From: Nyssa sinensis
Lineage: Eukaryota > Streptophyta > Magnoliopsida > Cornales > Nyssaceae
Direction of reading: 5' to 3'
Length of the DNA stretch: 64,000 nucleotides
NCBI GenBank assembly: GCA_008638375.1
Contig: CM018035.1
Location: 38,598,754-38,662,753, forward strand
Shown: piece after piece, positions 55,567 to 64,000 of the stretch
How positions within the stretch are numbered: the stretch's first letter is position 1
Layout of the letters: the number at the start of each line of letters is the position of its first letter
Program-made: the position numbers and the translations under genes
Notes under the pieces: generated by a model
What the model was told of the DNA's origin: nothing
Databases searched by the model: none
The model's input: the letters and a program-made list of their open reading frames with translations, nothing else

Positions 55567-58500
55567 CAGTACACTCGGGACCGTGCAGATCCGGTTTTCA
55601 CTCACACTCCCGAGGTGGAAGATTGCCCATCCGGCGTTGAAGAGCCCCTGAGCCCAAGGGGGCGTGATAGTCAAGCCAAGCCTGTTGGCGAGCCCATCAA
55701 GATACTGGTCAGTTCAGGAGCAGAGGGGCGTTATTTGTACATCGGTCCAGACCTTACGCCCGCCGAGCGGGAAAAGATAGTCAGGTTTCTGAAGAACAAC
55801 CTCTCTATCTTTGCTTGGGAGACTAGGGACATGGAGGGAATAGATCCTAATCTGATAACTCACAAACTAATGGTAGATCCAGACCACCCCCCCGGTCAGA
55901 CAGAAGAGAAGACCGATCGCTCCCGAACGGCATCGGGTTATAAACGAAGAAGTCCAGAGGTTGCTGGACGCCAGAATGATACGGGAAGTTTTTTATCCCG
56001 AGTGGTTAGCCAACACTGTGCTCGTCAAGAAGAAGAACGGCAAGTGGAGAGTCTGTGTTGACTATACAGACCTTAACAAGGCATGTCCCAAGGACAGCTT
56101 CCCACTACCAAGAATAGATCAACTGGTTGACGCCACTGCAGGGCATGAGCTTATGAGTTTCATGGACGCCTACTCTGGATACAACCAGATCCAGATGTAC
56201 CCTCCAGATCAGGAAAAGACCGCCTTCATAACCGAAAGAGGACTCTATTGCTACAGAGTGATGCCTTTCGGTTTAAAGAATGCTGGAGCCACTTACCAAC
56301 GGTTGGTGAACAAGATGTTCAGCCCACTGCTTGGCAGCACCATGGAGGTATACATCGACGACATGCTGGTAAAGAGCCTCCAGAAAGACAGCCACCTCCA
56401 GCATTTAGCCCAGACCTTCGATATCCTCAGACAGCATAATATGAAGCTCAACCCCTCGAAATGTATCTTCGGAGTTACGAAGGGAAAATTCTTGGGGTAC
56501 ATCGTCTCTCAAAGAGGTATCGAAGCAGATCCCACTCAGATCCAAGCCCTGATTGGACTGAAGTCGCCAAAGACCAAAAAGGAGATTCAGGCACTGAACG
56601 GCAGAGTCGCCGCATTGAGCAGATTTATATCCAAGTCCACCGATCGCTGCCTACCTTTCTTCAAAGCTCTAAAGGGCGGCAAGGCTTTGCAATGGACAGA
56701 AGAATGCGAGCATTCCTTCCAAGAACTAAAGGAGTACTTAGCCTCTCCAGAGCTCCTGTCAAAACCTGTACAAGGAGAAAAGCTGCTCCTGTACCTAGCA
56801 GTCTCTGAGAACGCGGTCAGTTCCGCACTAATCAGACAGGACAAAGGAGTACAGAGGCCTATATTCTACGTCAGTAGGGCACTACTCGACACGGAAAAAA
56901 GATACCCAGAAGTAGAGAAGCTGGCCTATGCCTTGGTCGTATCAGCCCGAAAGCTTCGACCTTACTTCCAGGCCCACCCAATTGAGATTCCAACTGCTTA
57001 TCCTCTAAAGTCAATACTAAGGAAACCCGAGGTATCGGGAAGATTGGTCAAGTGGTCTGTGGAGCTAGGGGAGTTTGACATAGCATATGTACCCCGAAAC
57101 TCCATCAAAGGGCAGGCCTTAGCCGACTTTGTAGCCGAGTTCACCCCGGCACTGCAGAACGAAGCACAAATCGCCGAAACTACAGGAACCTGGCTGCTGT
57201 ATATTGATGGATCGTCAACCGATCAAGGATCAGGGGTAGGACTGGTGTTGCAGTCCCCTGATGGACTTACGTCGGAAAAAGCAGTCAGCCTGGGATTTAA
57301 AGCTTCTAATAATGAAGCTGAATATGAGGCCCTAATATTAGGGATGAAGCTTGCCCTGGAATGCGAGGCTCAGAACCTCGATGTCTTCTCTGACTCCCAA
57401 CTGGTAGTGAGCCAAGTTTTGGGAGAGTTTGCCATTAAGGATGACAGGATGCTTCGGTACTCCGAACTGGTGAACCATTTAAAGCATTCTTTCCAGACTT
57501 TCACTATCCAGAAGATTGAGAGAAGTCAGAACTGCAGAGCAGATGCTCTGGCTAACATGGCCTCCCGCCTCAAGTCTGAAACAGACTCCACCGTTAAAAT
57601 CTCTTTTCAGCCAGGATCCAGCATTGAGGGAGTATCAGTTGCTCAAGTTGATGAACAGTCCCAGAGCTGGATGACCCCAATCCTCCAGTATCTAAGATCC
57701 GGGCTCCTCCCAGAGGATAAAAACAAAGCCAGGAGAATCCGAATCAGAGCGGCTCGGTACCTGATCTTGAACAACAAACTTTACAGGAGGTCATATTCTC
57801 AACCTCTGTTAAAATGTTTGGCTCCAGACGAGTCACAATATGTTTTGGCTGAAATTCACGAGGGAATTTGCGGGAATCACAATGGGGGCAGAACTATAGC
57901 CCACCGAGCTCTATCACAGGGCTACTACTGGCCCGGCATGCTGAAACAGGCTAAAGAATATGTTCGGAAGTGTGACAAATGTCAGAGATTCGCCTCGTAC
58001 CAACACCAGCCTCAGCACGAGCTCATCCCGATTCCTAGCCCCTGGCCCTTTACTCAATGGGGAATGGACATTGTGGGCCCGTTACCACGAGCACCTCCAA
58101 ACAGGAAGTACCTCCTGGTGGCTATCGACTACTTCTCTAAATGGGCCGAAGCCGAACCTTTAACGCATATTACAGAAAAGGAAGTCGAAAGCTTCACCTG
58201 GAAGAATATTGTCTGCAGGTTTGGCATACCACGTGTAATTGTCTCGGACAATGGGACACAATTTACTGGTAAAGGCTTCAAGGCATTCTGCGAAAATCTC
58301 AACATCAGGCAGCACTTTGCCTCTCCAGGCCATCCACAAGCAAATGGGCAGGCAGAGGTCACCAACCGAACAATCCTTGATGGGTTAAAGAAAAGGTTGG
58401 AACAAGCCAAAGGGAAGTGGGCAGAAGAGCTCCCAGGAGTCCTTTGGGCCTACCGTACAACCAGAAGAACTCCCACCTCTGAAACACCCTTCTCATTAGC

Positions 58501-58903
58501 CTATGGGACAGAAGCAGTAATTCCGGTTGAAATCGGTATGCCAACTTTGAGGACTGAGGCTTTTGAGCAAGAATCCAATGATCAGCAGTTAATGGAGAAC
58601 TTGGATTTGCTCGAGGAGAGAAGGGATCAAGCCAGCATCAGGATGGAAGCCTACCAACAAAGAATGGTCAATAAATCCAAGATAGGACTCAAGACAGTCA
58701 GCTTTCAAGTTGGAGACTTCGTCTTAAGAAGAGTCTTTCAGAACACCAAGGATCCCACCATGGGAAAATTGTCACCAAATTGGGAGGGCCCCTACAAAGT
58801 GACAAAGGTCGTTCGACCTACCACTTACTGGCTTGAAGACACGACTGGGAAACCTGTTCCTAGGCCATGGAACGTAGAACACTTGCGGAAGTATTATCAA
58901 TAA
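55561..58903 (+). pseudogene. pol: pol of Tat element T (RT, RNase H, second RNase H, integrase)
   Basis: In phase with gag-pro, 55561-55893 encodes the pol N-terminus (YIGPDLTPAEREKIVRFLK, SIFAWETRDMEGI). A run of seven C (55887-55893) carries one base too many, shifting the frame; pol then runs to TAA 58901-58903. In the 980-codon frame from 55961: reverse transcriptase with VDYTDLNKACPKD and catalytic YIDDML near 130; first RNase H about 250-400; second, archaeal-type RNase H from about 415 (DGSS, NEAEYEAL, SDSQLV, RADALA), diagnostic of Tat; integrase with HHCC finger from about 630 and catalytic Asp 702, Asp 763 and Glu 799, the last two 35 residues apart; C-terminal VGDFVLRR and WEGPYKV. 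No chromodomain. It acts in cytoplasmic particles and, for integrase, the nucleus. Confidence 0.92.
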
Positions 58904-58936
58904 AAATTTTTTTTTTTTTACTTCCTTAAAACTATT

Positions 58937-59371
58937 CATCTATTAATGCACAAGTCTTATGACTTGGTCCATCTATTAATGCACGGGCCTCCAGAGCCTG
59001 GTCCATCTATTAATGCACGGGCCTCCAGAGCCTGGTCCATCTATTAATGCACGGGCCTCCAGAGCCTGGTCCATCTATTAATGCACAAGTCTTATGACTT
59101 GGTCCATCTATTAATGCACAAGTCTTATGACTTGGTCCATCTATTAATGCACAGGCCTCCAGAGCCTGGTCCATCTATTAATGCACAGGCCTCCAGAGCC
59201 TGGTCCATCTATTAATGCACAAGTCTTATGACTTGATCCATCTATTAATGCACAGGCCCCCAGAGCCTGGTCCATCTATTAATGCACAGGCCTCCAGAGC
59301 CTGGTCCATCTATTAATGCACAAGCCTTATGACTTGGTCCATCTATTAATGCACAGGCCCTCAGAGCCTGG
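58937..59371 (+). repeat. 13-unit tandem array with two hairpin types, after pol
   Basis: Thirteen units of 33-34 bp share GGTCCATCTATTAATGCA. The variable part is of two kinds: CAAGTC-TTAT-GACTTG (units 1, 5, 6, 9, 12) and CAGGC-CTCCAGA-GCCTG or its C-to-G variant (units 2, 3, 4, 7, 8, 10, 11, 13). Each kind is self-complementary, so every transcript unit could form a short stem. It starts 34 bp after the pol stop. Confidence 0.9.
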
Positions 59372-61130
59372 ACCATCCCCAACTAGCGGGTTCTGTAATC
59401 CAGTCTATCCAAAGGCAGAAATTCCGAGCACCTGTCAACTAAAGTTTACTAGAACGGAATACCTCGGATCTGACACTTACATTATTTGACTTATCTGTCA
59501 AATAAATCAGCACCATGGTTTCAACCAAGGGTGAAGTACTTCGATTCTGGCATTTTTCTAAGTTTTTGATTTGTTTTCAGAACAATCGGCAACACATTAG
59601 AAGATGCTTAAGTTTCAAAAGAGCACATTCACAGAAAGTATCAGCTCAGAGAAGAAAAAATTCAACTTTATTAATAACTCAAAAAGATTTACATCAGTAC
59701 CAAGAAGCTACTACAGAAGCTATTACAGAAGCTATTACAAAAGCTATTACAGAAGCTATTACAGAAGCTATTACAGAAGCTACGCTTGGCAACATAATGG
59801 CTCTTCTCCTGGGATGATAAAGGGGCACAAGATCCAAAACCTTCAAAACCGCCTTCATCGGCTCCATTTGAAAGGAAGGAACCCTGAACCCCAATCTGCA
59901 TCAAGTAGTGCCCAGGCCATTTCATCATCACTATCACTGGTCCCACGACCAACGGATGATGAGGGCTCTGAGCCTCAGGAGACTATTCATTCTCCACCCT
60001 TGTAATCGGCATGACTCCTCAGAAGAGTAAAGCAAGGGTCTCTGCCAAGACACAGGGGGGGAAGGTAGTCTACCTTCAATCTTCTTCTTCACACCGTCTG
60101 TTTCACCCCAGCCACTTAGTGCAAGGGTCTCTAACAGAGTGTGAGGAAGGGAAGGCAACTCACCTTCGTCTTCATCACCAACACCCCAGGCCTCGGTTGA
60201 ATCAGGGAGGGGCCACCACCAATCGGAGAAATCTCGACCGGATGCCAGAGGAAACAAGAAGACTTGGGCCTCCTTCAATCCTTCCTTGGAGACTGAAAAA
60301 AGGGGGAGGTTAACTCTCGGCCACAGGCTCATTATTCCTAACTCAGGCAAGGAATCTTCCATCATCTCCGGACGAATGGGAGAAATTCCGGCAGCATATG
60401 AGGTTTCTATCACGAACAAATCGGGGAGCAAAAGGGTTGAGCACAACCGTATGCCCCGTTTCCATATATATAGACCCTTGGAGTCCAAAAGCCACCCAAC
60501 TGAACCGTCGCAACGGTGAAAAAGAGAGTGGCCTTGAAAACCCAAACGACGGTCGAATGACTAAGCGGTGCATTAAATAAGCCTCTTCAACACACCAAGA
60601 GACAGAGTACAGAATTCTCAAGACATAGACCGCAGTCCAGTACTTAAGCTCCCAAATCAATAAAGAGGGGAACAAAGTCTAAAGTAAATAGACCCCCATT
60701 CAGACCTACTAGTCTTAACTATTTCATAAACAGGTCAAGACACGCAACAAAGACCAAGCAGATCGGATATATCCCAATCCCGAGTACTCAGCATACCGAG
60801 CATCATAATAACGAGCACAAGCTGCTCGGTTAACCTCACCGACTCTTGATTCAGAGCAGTCTATCTCAGAACTCTACAGGGCCCCACTCCCGCTCTGTCA
60901 GGCTCTATCTATCTGGCTATATCTACTTTCTCGTCTTATTTTAATAAGGCAGATCTATATTCACTATTCCATGACAAGTATTGAAGATTAAGAAAGCAAC
61001 TATTTGATCTAGCATGCAAAGGGTTCAGAGCAGCCACACTTGCAACAAAATTCACAAGAAGGAAAAATACAAGCAGAATCTGAAGAAAAGTCAATCTTAT
61101 TGATCAGAAGGGAAAGTGTATTCACTACAT

Positions 61131-61164
<34 letters not shown>

Positions 61165-61185
61165 GTCAAAAGCCTATAAAAAGCC
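59372..61185. other. Non-coding spacer between pol and the antisense gene of T
   Basis: No coding sequence I trust. It contains a 12-bp repeat, AGAAGCTATTAC, in seven copies at 59703-59786, several C/T-rich stretches around 60060-60300, and a run of about 32 A at 61130-61161. A minus-strand open frame at 59934-60545 lacks protein-like composition. The polypurine tract and 3' LTR of T are not reached before LTR F. Confidence 0.6.
59703..59786 (+). repeat. 12-bp tandem repeat, seven copies
   Basis: Unit AGAAGCTATTAC, seven copies with minor changes. The period is a multiple of three, so it stays open in several frames on both strands, which explains overlapping ORFs here. Confidence 0.85.
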
Positions 61186-62711
61186 TCAGGATTTCCCAGA
61201 GGGGCCTGCATCCTCTTCCAAATTAAGGGCACGAGCCCCAGCAGTCTTATCCGGATCAGGACGAGATGAGGTGGGTTCAGGAGGAACGATTGATGACACA
61301 TCAAAGTCCGGGAACTGAAGTTGGAATCTAGTTCAGAAATTCTCAAAACCGAGCAGGATCAGGTCATCACCCATCTGATCAACTTCCTCTTTTAATTCCA
61401 TCTCAGCCTCAGCTTTGGCTTGACCAACTGCCTCCTGAACCCTCTGATCAATGGAACTACGGAGACCAACCAGCTCCGCCTCAAGCCTCTCAACCGTCCG
61501 AGCAAATATATCCCTCTCAGACTCTGCCACCTTAAGGCTGGTGGTAGCTCTCTCCAGACTCTCTTCAGCAGACTGAATCTTGGAACGGGCTGTTCCGAGC
61601 TCCAGTCTCATCTCGTCCACCTCCGTCCTCAGCTTCTCGGCCTCCTCAAGGCCCATGGGGGCCACCATCAGAGCAGCTAAACTATGCATGCTCTGTATAA
61701 AGCAAGACAGATAAATTAGAGCGAAACAAATGAGCAACCAAAATGCCAAGGAAAGGCTTCAGAAGTTACCTTCATCTGGAGAGTCATCATCTCAGTCATC
61801 AGTTTGGAGGGATCATCCCCTCTGTACCGATGTGGGCCCTGAGCCCATATTCGATCAAACGCCTTCTTGGCAATTTGATAATCCGGCTCAACAAATGGCT
61901 CAGAAGGAGCGGCAGGAGCTTTCCCCTTCCTAGACCTCTTGCTCGGACCAGGAGGAACAGCCGATACAGGAATGGCAGGCTCGGCTTCCTCAGCCTCGGC
62001 AGGGGAAGGCTCAGGGGAACCAGAGATCAATCTCCTTCTCTTCACTTCTAAAGGAGCATCAGGCTCAGCTGGGGAGGAAGACTCCCCCACCACTTGAGGC
62101 TTCGGCACTTCCCACCTCGAGGCTAGCCTCCTCTTCAACTCTGCGCTACGGGTGGCCATCACTTGGTCCGGAGTGACGATAACAGTATGAGCCCGGTTAG
62201 AAGTTGAAAGCAAAACCCGGTACTGATCCTGCAGAGCCTTAGTAAACTTGGGCCTCTTCCGAGCACTCTTGACTGCACAAAGGAAATGAAAAATACCAAA
62301 TTTGTCAGTTCTGAGGATATAAGCAAAGCTAAAGCAAACCCAAGAGAATAAGTCTCACCCCTATGGCCCGTAACACAAGGAAACGACGAGATCTCTCCGG
62401 CCTGGAAGTCCGTATGCTCCCATCCTCCTCCAACGAAGAAGTACCACTTCTTCCACGTCTTGTTGGAAGTAGGAACGGAAGACAGGGGTCGGAACCCCTT
62501 CTCGAAGGACATATAATAAAGGCCTTCTGCCTGCTTGAACTTCAGATCCATATTGCTACGGATCAAGTCCAGAGACACCTCCACTTTGTTCAGATGCCCC
62601 AGCACCATAAATCCTAGAAGATGCCGCCAGCTATTGAGATTCAGGTCGGCAGGGCAGAGCTTGAACCAGCAAAAGAATTGCCTGACTAAATCCGGCAATG
62701 GAAGCCTTAAG
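61186..62711 (-). pseudogene. Spliced antisense gene of Tat element T, 5' truncated
   Basis: Three exons on the minus strand. Exon a, complement(62359..62711), cut off by LTR F, has LNSWRHLLGFMVLGH, WYFFVGGGW and FPCVTGHR. Intron 62273-62358 (86 bp): donor GGG|GTGAGA, acceptor TTTGTGCAG. Exon b, complement(61770..62272), is basic then Pro/Ala/Glu-rich with a likely nuclear signal (SKRSRKGK) and ends LMTEMMTLQMK. Intron 61693-61769 (77 bp): donor AAG|GTAACT, acceptor TTATACAG. Exon c, complement(61186..61692), is a long coiled coil (EEAEKLRTEVDEMRLELG onward) and a Pro/Asp-rich tail. Both junctions keep the frame (phases 1 and 0). A TGA at 61333-61335 interrupts exon c. Tat elements such as Grande and Retand are known to carry an antisense ORF here; function unknown. 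Confidence 0.78.
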
Positions 62712-64000
62712 TGTCACGACCCGAAACCCACCCTAAGCGGATCACCGAATCGCGATCGCCGCCCCGAGACCCGAGGGCCCCGAGACAAGGCTCGCATATG
62801 CAGCGGTATCGAATAGAAGTGCAACATACGTTTTGCGGAAGCGTGAAAAACTTTTTCTTTTCTTTTATCATTTTTAAATTATGCACATCCGTTCGGTACT
62901 GCCGCTCCATACATAGCATACATGGTTACACATTCAGAGTATAACTAAAAACTTAAAGACTTATAACATTAATACAATACATGTTTAGTTGCCCTGAGGC
63001 TTAATACATATTCTTACATTGTCTACTAATACAAAATGTACTACTAGAGTTCATAGGTTTCTGAAGAGAAACTACTTAAACATATCTTCCCAAAATCAGC
63101 AGATTCATCATCAACGTCCTCAAGTCAAGACTGCTGCTAATTACCTGAAAGGGGGGGTCCGAACAAAGTCCCGGTAAGCTAATCTAAGCTTGTGAGCAAT
63201 TCCAGCATTCGTCATGGGGTTTTCAATTAGCAGTGGTTTAGTACATAAGAGTTTGTAAAATAATCACCGCCAATTGTTCGTATACTTTGAATACAGAATA
63301 GATGTATTCCTTGAATCATGTAGCTTTGAAACATTTAAAGTATTCAAGCTAAACTCATACTTTGTCAATAGAGTATATAACTCAAAACATATTGCATTTC
63401 GTAAAACAATAGCTTTGAAACATTTAAAGTATTCAAGCTATACTTATACTTCGTCAAATAGAGTATGTAACTCAAACATATACATTTCGTAAAAAAATAG
63501 CTTTGAAACATTTAAAGTATTCAAGCTAAACTTATACATGTGAACTTTTAAAACATATTTCATATCATGTATTTCTTAAATAGAGTATATAAAACTCAAC
63601 ATATGCATGTTGAAAATGAGAGTAAGAACTTGCTTCCATTTTCAAATCATTTGTCATCTTATCACTTCCATTAGTGGAATCCGTTTCGAACCGGAGTCCC
63701 ATATTACTTATCAATGGAGATATCTCATGCCTGGGGGATTAGATCCTGCTACCTGGCATTTTACAGGGCAATTGGGTTCCGTACAACCCAAAATCCCGCC
63801 TATTTTACAGGGCAACTGAAAACTCAGAATCCTGTCTAAGTGCTTATGCACCATTCATCTTATAAAATATTTATCATGTGACTTGTCTCATAGATACTTT
63901 TCATAAATTCGTAAATAAACATTCGTATACTTGAAATAAGCAAATTCAGAATATTTAACAATAATTATATTTTAACTAGACATGCTGAAAAGTATTTGAA
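62712..64000 (-). mobile_element. LTR F (reverse, runs off the window)
   Basis: Begins TGTCACGACCCGAAACCC at 62712 within the antisense gene of T; the 5-bp target is probably TTAAG (62707-62711). It shows the conserved GC-rich terminus, the intron acceptor CCCCCTTTCAG|GTAATT (complement, about 63147), the stem near 63224-63275, and the conserved block at 63675-63757. Similar to E and S3. Whether it is a solo LTR or a full element cannot be told. Confidence 0.88.

Noticed and set aside
55887..55893. Programmed -1 frameshift at the C7 run
   Set aside because: The required shift is +1, the opposite direction to classical slippery heptamers; an indel is simpler.
58937..59371. CRISPR-like array
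   Set aside because: The units are adjacent tandem repeats with no unique spacers, in a plant retrotransposon.
59934..60545. 203-codon minus-strand frame between Tat pol and the antisense gene
   Set aside because: Composition is not protein-like, it overlaps several frames on both strands, and it does not join the antisense exons.
1..64000. Any host single-copy gene, rRNA, or organelle insert
   Set aside because: All stretches with recognisable features belong to retroelements; the unexplained parts (1-1769, 59372-61185) show no exon-like conservation that I can recognise.

Overview
The window is a nest of plant LTR retrotransposons; I see no convincing low-copy host gene. Plant origin is indicated by Ty3/gypsy elements with an initiator-tRNA-Met primer site (TGGTATCAGAGC), a tail of Tekay/Del-type chromovirus pol, and a Tat-lineage element with dual RNase H and a spliced antisense gene. 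Species cannot be told from the sequence. The DNA is AT-rich with many (AT)n, (GA)n and (CA)n tracts, except for the Tat element interior, which is clearly more GC-rich.

Most of the window belongs to one superfamily with very long LTRs (about 3.5 to 4.4 kb). They start TGTAATA(C/T)CCCGACCC and end GGTTTCGGGTCGTGACA. The internal regions that can be read hold only a gag gene (element B 1.9 kb; element A about 1.7 kb once insertions are removed), matching the TR-GAG type of non-autonomous element. A decayed Del-type integrase tail (7885-8187) sits directly before the polypurine tract and LTR of a related family (C), which may be the autonomous partner.

Layout: 1-7884 old divergent LTR L0, split by solo LTR S1 (1770-6095). 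7885-8200 Del pol tail and polypurine tract. 8201-14464 LTR C, split by solo LTR S2 (10672-14412) and cut off at 14464 by LTR C-prime in reverse (14465-21337), itself split by solo LTR S3 (15538-19614). 21338-21679 start of reverse LTR D. 21680 onward gag-only element A: 5' LTR to 26081, gag split by solo LTR S4 (26744-39086), which is split by reverse gag-only element B (29426-37606); 3' LTR of A from 40106, interrupted by remnant C-double-prime (40583-44740) and reverse LTR E (from 45100). E is split by reverse solo LTR S5 (48312-52322) and by Tat element T (from 52493). T is cut at 62712 by reverse LTR F, which runs off the window. Six insertions have both ends inside the window with 5-bp target duplications, four exact and two with one mismatch.

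The most unusual feature is that the long LTRs are built like genes. All that reach far enough carry an intron of about 0.8-1.0 kb with good splice sites. Four carry, just upstream, a related small ORF of 94-105 codons. In B this ORF has a 160-bp intron at a site that is exactly continuous in S3 and S4. The same intron holds an RNA stem with compensatory changes and a strongly conserved block of about 80 bp. Several LTRs also carry tRNA-like A-box/B-box modules, always antisense to the LTR. In the Tat element, the gag-pro stop has the tobamovirus readthrough context (TAG CAA TTA), and a three-exon antisense gene and an array of 13 hairpin-forming repeats lie after pol.
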